Shown here: positions 1 through 7,574 of the stretch, piece by piece | How positions within the stretch are numbered: the stretch's first letter is position 1 | How the letters are laid out: every line of letters starts with the position of its first letter | DNA from: a virus | DNA: 21,658 nucleotides | Reading direction: 5' to 3' (one strand) | Virus record (IMG/VR): IMGVR_UViG_3300020213_000126 | Location: 1 to 21,658 of that record | Notes under the pieces: generated by a model | Seen by the model: only the letters and a program-made list of their open reading frames with translations | What the model was told of the DNA's origin: nothing | Databases searched by the model: none | Translations under genes and position numbers: made by a program

Positions 1-39
1 TGGTAGCACGCGCACGGGACAGGGGGGCGCGTGCTACCA
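1..39. promoter_or_regulatory. Perfect 13-bp inverted repeat (hairpin) upstream of the terminase genes
   Basis: Bases 1-13 (TGGTAGCACGCGC) are the exact reverse complement of bases 27-39, with a 13-nt G-rich loop. The stem is GC-rich and would fold stably in RNA. No T-run follows on the + strand, so it is not a textbook intrinsic terminator. It could end an upstream transcript, be a regulatory hairpin for the late operon, or be part of a packaging (cos/pac) region, which often lies next to the small terminase gene. The repeat begins at the first base of the window, so its true length is unknown. Confidence 0.6.
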
Positions 40-55
40 TTCAAACCTATTCAAA
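39..55. repeat. ATTCAAA direct repeat in AT-rich leader of terS
   Basis: ATTCAAA occurs at 39-45 and again at 49-55, a 10-bp period that puts both copies on the same face of the helix. They lie in an AT-rich island (about 39-68) between the hairpin and the small terminase start, in an otherwise GC-rich sequence. This could be a binding site for a regulator or for the small terminase, but two 7-mers are weak evidence. Confidence 0.3.
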
Positions 56-80
56 TATCCAAAATAATGGAGTGAATCCA

Positions 81-581
81 ATGGGAAGTGGTGGCGCGCG
101 GGCTGGTTCTGGGCCAAAACCAAGAAACCGTATTGCGGCGTTCGTGTCTGGTGCGCGTGGTGTCGCGGCGCCTACGGTGGCGGTGGTGCCGGCTGCTCCG
201 GTGGTGATGCCGGTGGGGATGCCACTGGCGCAGCAGGCGGTGTGGCTCGAGCTGGCGCCGCATGCGATTGCGGCCGGCACGCTGACGGCTGGCACGGCGG
301 CGAGCTTCGTGCGGCTGTGTGGCGCGGTGGTGCGGCTGGCGCGGTGGCAGGCGCAGGTGGAGCGGGACGGCGACACGCTGACGATGGGCGAGGGGATGCC
401 TCTCACGATTCACCCGCTCGTGCCGAAGGCGCTGGCGCTCGAGAAGGACGTGCGGGTGTGGTCGAAGGACTTCGCGATCTCGCCGTTCGGAAAGGCGCAG
501 CCGTCTCTCGTGCCGGTGGCGCTGGACCCCTTCGCCGAGTTTGACTCGCCGCTGCAGGTGCTGCAGGGCGGGAAGGTGTGA
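81..581 (+). CDS. terS: Phage terminase small subunit (putative)
   Basis: 166 aa. The small terminase recognises phage DNA and hands it to the large subunit for packaging. The N-terminus MGSGGARAGSGPKP matches the basic Gly-Arg-Pro opening (GGARxGAGRKP-like) common in small terminases. An Ala/Val/Pro-rich linker follows (about residues 25-55), then a helical, charged middle. The gene directly precedes the large terminase and overlaps it by 4 nt (GTGA at 578-581). I chose ATG 81 because GGAG (69-72) sits 8 nt upstream. An in-frame GTG at 72 would add three residues but overlaps that ribosome site. The family assignment rests on position and the N-terminal motif, not on a catalytic signature. 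Confidence 0.75.
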   Translation: MGSGGARAGSGPKPRNRIAAFVSGARGVAAPTVAVVPAAPVVMPVGMPLAQQAVWLELAPHAIAAGTLTAGTAASFVRLCGAVVRLARWQAQVERDGDTLTMGEGMPLTIHPLVPKALALEKDVRVWSKDFAISPFGKAQPSLVPVALDPFAEFDSPLQVLQGGKV

Positions 582-2278
582 CGCTAACGCCTGTTGACAC
601 CTACGCCCTCGATGTCGTCGAGGGCCGCGTGCTGGCCGGTAAGTATCACCGGCTGTCGTGTCAGCGGCATCTGAGCGACCGGGCGCGTGAGGCGACGACG
701 GGGTTTCCGTTTCGGTTCGACTGGGCGCGCGTCGAGCGGTTCGTGCGGTTCGCTGGCCAGTTGAAGCACTACAAGGGCGAGTGGGCCGGCCAGCCGATTG
801 TGCTGCAGCCGCATCAGGTCTTCCGGCTCGGGTCGCTGTTTGCGTGGGTGAACACGGAGACTGGACTGCGGCGGTATCGCACGAGCTACAACGAGCTGCC
901 GCGAAAGTCTGGGAAGAGCCTTGAGGCCGCGGTCGTGGTGCTCTATGCCGCGTTCTTCGACGACGAGCCCGGCGCCGAGGGCTACACGATCGCGACGAAG
1001 CGCGACCAGGCCAAGATCGTCTTCAATGATGCCAAGAAGCTTGTGCAGTCGTCTGGGCTGAAGACGCGCATCGCCATTCGCGTGGCGAACTTGCACAACG
1101 TGGCCAGCGCCTCGAAGCTCGAGCCGCTCGGCGCCGACCATGACTCAACGGACGGGCTGAATCCGCACATCGTGTGCGTGGACGAGTTCCACGCACATAA
1201 AGATCGCGGTCTGATTGACGTCATGGAAACGGCGACTGGCGCGCGCCGACAGCCGATCTTCTTCCAGATCACGACGGCCGGCGATGACCCGGTCTCGCCA
1301 TGCGGCGACCAGCACGACTATGCCTGCAAGATTCTCGATGGCGTGATTGTCGATGAGACATTCTTCGGTTTCATCGCGCACGCGGATGAGGGCGACGACT
1401 GGCTCGACGAGCGCACCTGGCAGAAGGCGAATCCAAATTGGGACGTCTCGGTCAAGCCTGACGACATGCGCGCGTTGGCGACGAAGGCGCAGCACATGCC
1501 GAGCGCCGCGGCCACATTTAAACAGAAGCGGCTGAATGTGTGGGTCAACGCCACGTCGGTCTGCCTGTCGATTGAGGGGTGGAAGCGGGGCCAGTCGCGC
1601 GAGTGGCGCGGCGACCCGCGGTCACTCGATGTCCCGGAGCTGCACCACGAGCGGTGCTTTGTGGGGATTGACCTCGCGTCGAAGATTGACTTGTGCGCGG
1701 TCACGTTCGCGTTTCCGCCGTCACCTGGCCGGCCGACGTGGCGGTGGCTACAGCAGATCTGGAGCCCCGAGGACACGCTCGTGGAGCGGGCGCTGAAGGA
1801 CCGGGCGCCGTATCTGGTGTGGCGTGACCAGGGCTGGTTGCAGACAACGACAGGCGTTCGGCTGGACCATCAGAAGCTGATCGACGCCATCCTTGCGGCC
1901 AGGGAGATCTACGACATCGAGGCGATTGGCTACGACGAGTGGCACGCGGACAAGATCATCGACGACCTGATTACCGTGCATGGTTTTGATAAAGATCATG
2001 TGCTCGCGGTCAGCCAGACCTACAAGGGGATGTCGAGCGCGTGCCTGCACGTCCAAGCGGACATCCTTGCTGGGGAGGTGGATGCCGGTGGGTGCCCAGT
2101 CACGGCGTGGTGCATCTCGAACACGGCGGCGAACATCGACGGCAAGGAAAACCTGATGTTCGCGAAGGGCCGGTCTCGCGGGCGGATCGACCCGGTTATT
2201 TCGGCCACGATCGCCACGGCGCTGTGGCTACGGCAGCCAGATGAGACGGCAGTGGAGGTGGGGGCATGGGTGCTATGA
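578..2278 (+). CDS. terL: Phage terminase large subunit (ATPase/nuclease)
   Basis: 566 aa, the usual length for the Terminase_1 (HK97-like) family. It is the packaging motor that uses ATP to pump DNA into the prohead and cuts the concatemer. The N-terminus (YALDVVEGRVLAGKYHRL) is typical of this family. Walker A is PRKSGKS (residues 108-114), Walker B is IVCVDE (198-203), and the ITTAG coupling motif is at 231-235. The C-terminal RNase-H-like nuclease shows GIDLAS with D365, the GYDEWHADK acidic patch near 451-459, and D538 in DPVISATIA. The GTG start at 578 overlaps the terS stop. AGGGCGGG (564-571) is a usable ribosome site. The 3' end overlaps the next gene by 13 nt. Confidence 0.95.
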   Translation: MTLTPVDTYALDVVEGRVLAGKYHRLSCQRHLSDRAREATTGFPFRFDWARVERFVRFAGQLKHYKGEWAGQPIVLQPHQVFRLGSLFAWVNTETGLRRYRTSYNELPRKSGKSLEAAVVVLYAAFFDDEPGAEGYTIATKRDQAKIVFNDAKKLVQSSGLKTRIAIRVANLHNVASASKLEPLGADHDSTDGLNPHIVCVDEFHAHKDRGLIDVMETATGARRQPIFFQITTAGDDPVSPCGDQHDYACKILDGVIVDETFFGFIAHADEGDDWLDERTWQKANPNWDVSVKPDDMRALATKAQHMPSAAATFKQKRLNVWVNATSVCLSIEGWKRGQSREWRGDPRSLDVPELHHERCFVGIDLASKIDLCAVTFAFPPSPGRPTWRWLQQIWSPEDTLVERALKDRAPYLVWRDQGWLQTTTGVRLDHQKLIDAILAAREIYDIEAIGYDEWHADKIIDDLITVHGFDKDHVLAVSQTYKGMSSACLHVQADILAGEVDAGGCPVTAWCISNTAANIDGKENLMFAKGRSRGRIDPVISATIATALWLRQPDETAVEVGAWVL

Positions 2279-2478
2279 CGGTGCGCGAGCAACTGCGGGA
2301 CGCCTATCTTTCGTCGGGTCGGACAATGGACGATTTGTCGCATGCGTCGGGCGTGAGTAAGCGGACGATTCTGCACATGTTTTGTGGGCGGAACGTGACG
2401 ACGGCCAACCTCTTCGCGCTGGCGTGCGTGCTGCGTATTGAGTCGATTCGCGTCCCTGTGAGTGAGCAACTCTCGTGA
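2266..2478 (+). CDS. Small XRE-type helix-turn-helix protein
   Basis: 70 aa. The segment from about residue 20 to 52 (TMDDLSHASGVSKRTILHMF, then an N-x-T-T-x-N-L-F-A-L-A pattern) is a typical XRE/Cro-like helix-turn-helix, so it probably binds DNA. ATG 2266 is supported by GGAGG at 2254-2258. ATG 2275 would give an ATGA overlap with terL but sits too far from that site. The gene falls between terL and portal, an uncommon place for a regulator. It is followed by a perfect short dyad and a TTGACA element before the methyltransferase-glycosyltransferase gene. I infer that it may control that gene. Nothing in the sequence says whether it activates or represses. Confidence 0.7.
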   Translation: MGAMTVREQLRDAYLSSGRTMDDLSHASGVSKRTILHMFCGRNVTTANLFALACVLRIESIRVPVSEQLS

Positions 2479-2531
2479 AGTGCAACCTATTGCGCCAATA
2501 ATTTGACAATCGGTCGGTATCCTGATGCCAC
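2479..2531 (+). promoter_or_regulatory. Dyad TATTG-CGC-CAATA plus TTGACA element (possible operator/promoter)
   Basis: This is one of the few non-coding gaps in the window. TATTG (2488-2492) and CAATA (2496-2500) are perfect 5-bp arms around CGC. A consensus -35 hexamer TTGACA follows at 2503-2508. No good -10 hexamer is found at 16-18 nt spacing (about 2525-2531). TATCCT at 2518-2523 is only 9 nt away, so a sigma-70 promoter is not proven. The small AT-rich patch next to an XRE gene fits an operator. Confidence 0.3.
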
Positions 2532-3866
2532 GTGCCACGCCTAGATCGCGGTGCTCTCGATCACTTCTACCAGGAGATTCCTGGCTGGTGTGATTACGCG
2601 GACTATTACGCGAAGGTCATCGCCGGCCTTCCTGATGGTGCGCGCATAGTCGAGGTCGGCGCCTGGCAAGGCCAGAGCACAGCGGCGCTGGGTGTAGAGA
2701 TCGCGAATTCGGGGAAGGCCATCCGTTTGGATGTGGTCGATCACTTTCGCGGGTCCGACGCGAGCGAAGGCCCAACGGGCGCGCTCGGGCTGCCTGACCT
2801 TCGCCAGCGCTTCGACAGACATACGGAGCCGATTAGACATCTGATCCGCAACGTCCACCAGATGGCCTCAGTCGACGCTGCGGCTCTTTACGACGACGCT
2901 AGTCTCGATTTCGTCTGGATCGACGCCTCGCACACGGCGCCAGACGTGCTGGCCGATCTGAATGCCTGGTGGCCGAAGGTGCGGCGCGGCGGTATCCTGG
3001 CCGGCCACGATGCGGATATGGTGGGCGTGAGCGCTGCCGTCGTGCCCTGGGGTCATATGGCCGGCGTGACACCTCGGCCAGTCTCCCTGCGGTCATGGGA
3101 AGTCCGCAAGCCCTCGGGACTCGGCAGTCTGCATGTGCCAGTCGGACGACGTAAGTGTCTCGTCGTGGTCGCCTCGAATGAACGAACGATCTACCGCGGC
3201 ACGGTCGAAAGCCTTGTGAAACTCGGATGGGGCGCGCGCGTCACGACGGCCGGCACGATGCACGGATTCGACGACGTGCAGTTTACGTGGGTCTCGCGCC
3301 ACACGCGCGTGGACGACCTCCGTAATGAAGCCGTCCGTATGGCGATCGGCACGGGCGCCACACATTTACTGTTTCTCGATGCCGACATGACCTGGCCTTC
3401 GGATCTGCTGGCCAGGATACTCGCGCATCACGACAAGGGCGTCGTTTCTGGGCTCTACTTTCTGAAACAGTGGCCGCACTGGCCGGTCTCGCTTGCGTCT
3501 CCGTCTGTGAATCTCTCAACGGGTGGGGTGGATTACATTTACGACGACGCGGCCGTGATCGACGTGCACTTGCGTCCGGCATCCCTCGTCGGTATGGGCT
3601 GCACATTGATCCCGATGTCGGTGATCGACGCGATGCCGTCTCCCTGGTTCGAGTATCGTCAGAATAGTCACGGCTTCTGGACGGTCACTGAAGACGTGGC
3701 GTTCTGCCAGAAGGTCTCCGCGCTCGGCTGTCCAATCTGGCTGGACCCGTCGATAAAGTGCGGCCACATTGGCGCAGAGCCGGTCACGGAGCCGTGGTTC
3801 CTGCGGTCTCAAGTGGAGCAGCGTGCCCTGGCGGACATGAAGCAGCGCGAGCAGGTGTCCGCATGA
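2532..3866 (+). CDS. Methyltransferase-glycosyltransferase fusion protein
   Basis: 444 aa in two enzymes' worth of sequence. Residues about 20-195 look like a class I SAM methyltransferase (Methyltransf_24-like): SAM motif I is IVEVGAWQGQST (39-50), an acidic strand DVVDHF follows (67-72), then FVWIDASH (127-134) and RRGGILAGHD (151-160). Residues about 208-425 look like a GT-A glycosyltransferase: CLVVVASNER opens the domain (209-218), the metal/nucleotide-sugar DxD is LFLDADM (280-286), TED (386-388) is a possible catalytic acid, and CGHIG (410-414) may supply the metal-binding His. The GTG start is the first possible codon after an in-frame stop at 2523, and no clear ribosome site precedes it. 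The gene overlaps portal by ATGA. Likely role: sugar transfer plus O-methylation on virion protein or another glycan. The acceptor is unknown. Confidence 0.8.
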   Translation: MPRLDRGALDHFYQEIPGWCDYADYYAKVIAGLPDGARIVEVGAWQGQSTAALGVEIANSGKAIRLDVVDHFRGSDASEGPTGALGLPDLRQRFDRHTEPIRHLIRNVHQMASVDAAALYDDASLDFVWIDASHTAPDVLADLNAWWPKVRRGGILAGHDADMVGVSAAVVPWGHMAGVTPRPVSLRSWEVRKPSGLGSLHVPVGRRKCLVVVASNERTIYRGTVESLVKLGWGARVTTAGTMHGFDDVQFTWVSRHTRVDDLRNEAVRMAIGTGATHLLFLDADMTWPSDLLARILAHHDKGVVSGLYFLKQWPHWPVSLASPSVNLSTGGVDYIYDDAAVIDVHLRPASLVGMGCTLIPMSVIDAMPSPWFEYRQNSHGFWTVTEDVAFCQKVSALGCPIWLDPSIKCGHIGAEPVTEPWFLRSQVEQRALADMKQREQVSA

Positions 3867-5131
3867 GCCTATGGACGCGGATGTTCGGCGCCACGCCTCA
3901 GCCTGAGCAGCGGGCCACCTTTAAGGAAGTCGAGTTCTGGCGCGATCTCGGCTGGACGAGTGAGGTGTCATCCGGCCTCTCGGTGACGCCAGACTCTGCC
4001 GTCATGGTGCCCGAGGTCTACTCGTGCATCAACGTGCTGGCGCAGGACGTCGGCCGGTGCCCGCTCAAGCTGCGTGCCCGCACCGATCAGGGATGGATCG
4101 ACGCCGAGACGCACCAACTCTGGGAAGTGCTACACGATCTGCCTAACCCCGAGATGACGGCTGCGGAGTTCCGCGCCGACATGATGCGGCAGCTGCTGAA
4201 GCACGAGCGCGCGTATGCCGAGATCGTGCGTCGGCCGAACGGCACGATTCAGGCGATGTGGCCGCTCGAGAGCAGCCGGATGACCGTGAGTCGGGACGGC
4301 ATGAATCGCAAGGTCTACACCTATAAAGTCGGCGACGGGCAGCCGATCACGTGGATTTTCAACGCTGACCGACCACCATTGCTTGATCTACGGCACCCGT
4401 CGCCGATCCACCAGTGCCGCGATGCTATCGGGCTGGCGATGGCGATCGACATGTATGGCGGCAAGTTCTTCGCCAACGGCGCACGACTCTCCGGGCTCTT
4501 GATGGCGAAGGGTGGGCTCAAGCCTGCTCAAAAGCAGTCGCTTCGTGAGGCGTTCGCCGAGATGTATGGCGGCGTCAAGAACGCGCACCGGGTAGGCGTG
4601 CTCGAGGGCGATATGGAATTCAAGCAACTGACGTCGCCGAACGACGAAGCTCAATATCACGAGTCGCGCAAGATGGTGCGGTCGCTGATTGCCGGCGCGT
4701 TCCGCGTCCCGTCTCACAAAATCAACGACCTCGAGCGCGCGACGTTCTCGAACATCGAAGCGCAGGATCGTGATTACGTGAACAGCGGTCTGGACCCGTA
4801 TCTCGTGCTGTGGGAGCAGGCGATTAGACGCGACGTGCTGACGACGCGCCAGTATCCCCGTTACCAGGCCACGTTCGACCGTGAGGCGCTGATCCAGGCT
4901 GATTCCGCCTCGCGGGCCGCTGGCTTCTCACAGGGCCGGCAGAACGGCTGGTATAGCCCAAACGACATCCGCCAGAAACTCGGCGAGAATCCGATCCCAG
5001 CGACCGAGGGCGGCAACCGCTACCACATGAACAGCACGCTTGTGCCACTCGACACTGAGCCTGCCGAACATGTGGCCTCCGTCGTGAACCCATCAGGGGT
5101 TTCCGATCTGCCGGTGCAGCAGGTGATGTGA
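3863..5131 (+). CDS. HK97-type portal protein
   Basis: 422 aa, typical for the HK97 portal family (Phage_portal, PF04860). The portal forms the dodecameric ring at one capsid vertex through which DNA enters and to which the tail attaches. Family hallmarks are the N-terminal VPEVYSCINVLAQDVGRCPL segment (49-68), the LLDLRHPSPIHQCRDAIGLA region (about 173-192), and the C-terminal FRVPSHKINDLERATFSNIEA segment (280-300), the most conserved part of the family. ATG 3863 overlaps the upstream stop (ATGA). A longer in-frame reading from 3758 would lie inside the upstream gene and is rejected. The gene also overlaps the protease gene. Confidence 0.95.
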   Translation: MSLWTRMFGATPQPEQRATFKEVEFWRDLGWTSEVSSGLSVTPDSAVMVPEVYSCINVLAQDVGRCPLKLRARTDQGWIDAETHQLWEVLHDLPNPEMTAAEFRADMMRQLLKHERAYAEIVRRPNGTIQAMWPLESSRMTVSRDGMNRKVYTYKVGDGQPITWIFNADRPPLLDLRHPSPIHQCRDAIGLAMAIDMYGGKFFANGARLSGLLMAKGGLKPAQKQSLREAFAEMYGGVKNAHRVGVLEGDMEFKQLTSPNDEAQYHESRKMVRSLIAGAFRVPSHKINDLERATFSNIEAQDRDYVNSGLDPYLVLWEQAIRRDVLTTRQYPRYQATFDREALIQADSASRAAGFSQGRQNGWYSPNDIRQKLGENPIPATEGGNRYHMNSTLVPLDTEPAEHVASVVNPSGVSDLPVQQVM

Positions 5132-5703
5132 TGAGCCAAGAACGCCGAGGACTGGATCGGATCGTGGAGTTGCGGGCAGACGCCGACGCGCCGCCGCAGT
5201 TGGTTGGCTATGCGGCCATCTTCGGCCAGCGCACGACCATTGCCGGCATGTTCCACGAGCAGATCGACCCGGGCGCGTTCCGTGACGCCGTGGGCGAAGA
5301 CGACGTGCGCGCGTTGTTCAACCACGACCCGAACTTTCTGCTTGGGCGCAGCGCCGCAGGCACGTTGCGGCTCAGTGAGGATGCCACGGGCCTCCGCTAT
5401 GAGATCGATATGCCTGACACGCAGGTCGGGCGCGATGTGCTGACCAGCGTCAAACGTGGCGACATTCGAGGCAGTTCGTTCGCGTTCGATGTCGTGGGCG
5501 ACGTCTGGACGAATCCGACGCGATCGGGTGAGTTGCCGGTGCGAACAATCACGAAAGCGCGTCTCTTCGACGTGTCGCCTGTGACGTTTCCGGCCTATGA
5601 GCAGACGAGTGTGTCTGCACGGAGCCAGGCTGAAGCGTCGACGCGGCCTGTCGACACGATGAGTGTAGAGCGGTCGCGATGGACACTGGCGCAGAAAGGC
5701 TAG
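5131..5703 (+). CDS. Prohead (capsid maturation) serine protease
   Basis: 190 aa, the usual size for the HK97 gp4-like family (peptidase U35). It cleaves the scaffold-like delta domain of the capsid protein during head maturation. Numbering from the GTG at 5128, the nucleophile/base pair is visible as FNHDPNFLLGR (His66) and RGSSFAFDV (Ser116 or Ser117). The strand order GYAAIFG, GTLRLSED, GLRYEIDMPDT and DVSPVTFPAYE is characteristic. I prefer ATG 5131, which overlaps the portal stop and has AGGTG 5-10 nt upstream. The GTG at 5128 is in frame and would add one residue. It lies immediately upstream of a Com-like gene and then the capsid gene. Confidence 0.93.
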   Translation: MSQERRGLDRIVELRADADAPPQLVGYAAIFGQRTTIAGMFHEQIDPGAFRDAVGEDDVRALFNHDPNFLLGRSAAGTLRLSEDATGLRYEIDMPDTQVGRDVLTSVKRGDIRGSSFAFDVVGDVWTNPTRSGELPVRTITKARLFDVSPVTFPAYEQTSVSARSQAEASTRPVDTMSVERSRWTLAQKG

Positions 5704-5858
5704 TGCCCGCGCGGGCGTTGTTGCGAGAGGTGCGCTGCAGAGCGTGTCGGCGGTTGCTCTGCAAGTCTACGGACGCTCCCGTGAAGGCGGGATCGACCGT
5801 GGAGATCAAGTGCGGTGGTTGCGACACGATGAACTATTTGGTAAGCCGTCCGACGTAA
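5703..5858 (+). CDS. com-like: Com-like zinc-ribbon protein
   Basis: A 51-aa reading frame. It has two Cys pairs, RCRAC (C12, C15) and IKCGGC (C37, C40). The pattern RCxxCRRLL, then about 20 residues, then VEIKCGGCDTMN matches the Mu Com family (consensus near RCxxCxKLL ... LEIKCPRCxxxN). Mu Com is a zinc-binding RNA-binding protein that opens the mom mRNA for translation. The GTG at 5703 shares a base with the protease stop, and AAAGG lies at 5695-5699. A second in-frame GTG is at 5730, just before the first Cys pair. No mom-like gene lies in this window. The next gene is the major capsid protein, so the RNA target here is unknown. Confidence 0.75.
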   Translation: MPARALLREVRCRACRRLLCKSTDAPVKAGSTVEIKCGGCDTMNYLVSRPT

Positions 5859-5933
5859 TTCCTACGTGTGACGGAATCCGGCATCCAGAGGCCCAGCGCG
5901 AAAGGCCCGCCAGACGCGCACCGGAGAATCTGT
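5859..5933 (+). promoter_or_regulatory. Leader of the capsid gene with strong ribosome site
   Basis: A 75-nt gap between the Com-like gene and the capsid gene. GGAGA (5923-5927) is 6 nt before the ATG at 5934. ATTCC (5857-5861 region) and GGAAT can pair around a 10-nt loop, and CAGA/TCTG flank the ribosome site as a weak 4-bp pairing. These are short and could be chance. If the Com-like protein binds RNA locally, this leader is the nearest candidate. A longer in-frame capsid start at GTG 5868 has no ribosome site and is rejected. Confidence 0.3.
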
Positions 5934-7127
5934 ATGTCTATTTCCCTGCGAGAGAAGCGCGCCAAGCTCGTTGCCGACTGGCGCGTCGTGCTGGACAAGG
6001 CCGACACCGAACAGCGCGGACTGTCGGTCGACGAAAAGGCGATGGTCGAGAAGATCGAGGCCGACATCGACGGCATTAAGTCCACCATCGACACTCAGGA
6101 CCGTCTGGCGGCGGCGGAAAAGCTGGCCACGGAAGAGCGTGGCGTGGTGCCCGAGTCGCAGCGTGCGACGGTCAAGCACACGGAGAGCGCCATCCTCGCG
6201 CCTGCGGACATTTACCGCGACGCCTTCTGGCACATGTTCCGCACGGGCGAGCGTCGCGCCGAGCTGCGATCGCACGCGGTCGGCACCGACACGCGCGGCG
6301 GCAACCTCGTGCCTGACGAGTTCCGCCGCGAACTGGTGATGGCCCTCGAAGAGGCCAACGTCATGCGTCAGTTGGGCACGGTCATCACGACCAACAGCGG
6401 CGCCCTCAGCATCCCCACGGTCAGCGCGCACGGATCGGCCTCGTGGAAGGGCGAAGAAGTCGCGTTCGCCGAGAGCGACGAACAGTTCGGCTCGGTCACG
6501 TTGAATGAATACAAGGCCACCACGCTCGTGAAGGTCTCCGAGGAACTGCTGAACGACTCGGCGTTTCCGCTGGAAAGCTACATGGCGACCGAGTTCGCGC
6601 GCCGTCTGGCCGACCTCGAAGAGACCGCCTTCGTCGTGGGCACCGGTTCAGGCCAGCCCACGGGCGTGGTCGGCGGGTCCACCGCTGGCAAAACCGCGAC
6701 CGCGACCAACGCCATCACGGCTGACGAGTTGATGGATCTGCAGTATGCGCTGGCGCGTCCGTATCGGAAGCGTGCGTCATGGCTGATGAATGACTCCGCG
6801 GTCAAGGCGATTCGCAAGCTGAAGACCGGCGTCTCGAGCGACAACACCTACCTCTGGTCGCCAGGTCTGTCGGCCAGTGAGCCGGATCGTCTGCTTGGCT
6901 CGCCCGTCTTCACGTCGCCGGACATGGCTGCGATTGCCACGTCAGCGAAAGCCGTGCTTTACGGCGATTTCAGCTACTACTACATCGCGGATCGCCAGTC
7001 GATCACGATGCAGCGTCTCGTGGAGCTCTACGCCGGCAACGGCCAGGTGGGGTTCCGCATCTTCAAGCGCACGGATGGCAAGCTCACGCTGGCCACGTCC
7101 GTGCAGCACCTCGTGATGGCCGCGTAA
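5934..7127 (+). CDS. HK97-type major capsid protein
   Basis: 397 aa. It forms the icosahedral head shell. Residues 1 to about 105 are charged and helical (coiled-coil-like), matching the delta/scaffold domain that the prohead protease removes. The mature part begins around residues 105-125, near GTDTRGGNLVPDEF (117-130), a very typical start of the HK97 fold. Further signatures are the NSGALSIPTV strand, the EVAFAESDEQFGSVTLNEYK segment, SEELLNDSAFPLESYM, and the C-terminal VGFRIFKRTDGKL. There are no cysteines. It follows the protease with only the Com-like gene between. ATG 5934 was chosen for its GGAGA site. Confidence 0.96.
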   Translation: MSISLREKRAKLVADWRVVLDKADTEQRGLSVDEKAMVEKIEADIDGIKSTIDTQDRLAAAEKLATEERGVVPESQRATVKHTESAILAPADIYRDAFWHMFRTGERRAELRSHAVGTDTRGGNLVPDEFRRELVMALEEANVMRQLGTVITTNSGALSIPTVSAHGSASWKGEEVAFAESDEQFGSVTLNEYKATTLVKVSEELLNDSAFPLESYMATEFARRLADLEETAFVVGTGSGQPTGVVGGSTAGKTATATNAITADELMDLQYALARPYRKRASWLMNDSAVKAIRKLKTGVSSDNTYLWSPGLSASEPDRLLGSPVFTSPDMAAIATSAKAVLYGDFSYYYIADRQSITMQRLVELYAGNGQVGFRIFKRTDGKLTLATSVQHLVMAA

Positions 7128-7140
7128 GGGAGTTAGGTAT

Positions 7141-7572
7141 ATGCCACGTAACTTCCTGAACGGCGCACGGCTCATCAAGGTGGCCGACCATACGGTGGCC
7201 GGCACCTCCACGCTCACGTCGAGCATTATCGACACCGCTGGGTACCAGGGCGTCGTGTTCTTCACGTCTCTGTCAGTGGCAGACGCGACGAACTCAATCA
7301 AAATCCAGCAGCACACCGCCAACCAGACGACCGGCATGTCGGATCTGGCTGGGTCTAGCGTGGCTAGCGGCACGACCGACGAGGATCTCGTGATCGAGAT
7401 TCACAAGCCGGGTGAGCGGTACCTGCAGGTAGTCGTGACCCGTGGGGCATCGACCACCTGCGAATCGGTCTGGGCGGCGCTCTATGGCGGCACCACGAGC
7501 TCCGCGTCGACGGGCGTGGCTGGCACGGCGGCGGCTGAGCTGCACGTGTCGCCTGCTGAGGGCACGGCCTAA
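7141..7572 (+). CDS. Putative head decoration/auxiliary structural protein
   Basis: 143 aa, family not recognised with certainty. The sequence is rich in Thr, Ser, Val and Gly with alternating hydrophobic residues, so mostly beta-strand is expected. Segments such as YQGVVFFTSLSVADATNSIKIQQ and the run GERYLQVVVTRG are common in proteins placed just after capsid genes in siphoviruses. It lies 13 nt after the capsid gene, with GGGAG at 7128-7133 as the ribosome site. A capsid decoration or other capsid-surface role is an inference from position and composition only. Confidence 0.6.
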   Translation: MPRNFLNGARLIKVADHTVAGTSTLTSSIIDTAGYQGVVFFTSLSVADATNSIKIQQHTANQTTGMSDLAGSSVASGTTDEDLVIEIHKPGERYLQVVVTRGASTTCESVWAALYGGTTSSASTGVAGTAAAELHVSPAEGTA

Positions 7573-7574
7573 TC

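Noticed and set aside
594-599. TTGACA hexamer near the start of terL
   Set aside because: It is within coding sequence and has no matching -10 element; likely chance.
2525-2593. 22-codon ATG frame overlapping the start of the fusion gene
   Set aside because: No ribosome site, Arg/Ser-rich peptide, and it only shadows the GTG-started gene. I considered a sequencing frameshift but the fusion gene reads normally from GTG 2532.
3758-3862. Upstream extension of the portal frame
   Set aside because: It is inside the methyltransferase-glycosyltransferase gene; the ATG at 3863 overlaps the stop as ATGA and matches usual portal N-termini.
5868-5933. N-terminal extension of the capsid protein from GTG 5868
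   Set aside because: The extension is Pro/Arg-rich, lacks a ribosome site, and ATG 5934 has GGAGA at the right distance and begins a normal delta domain.
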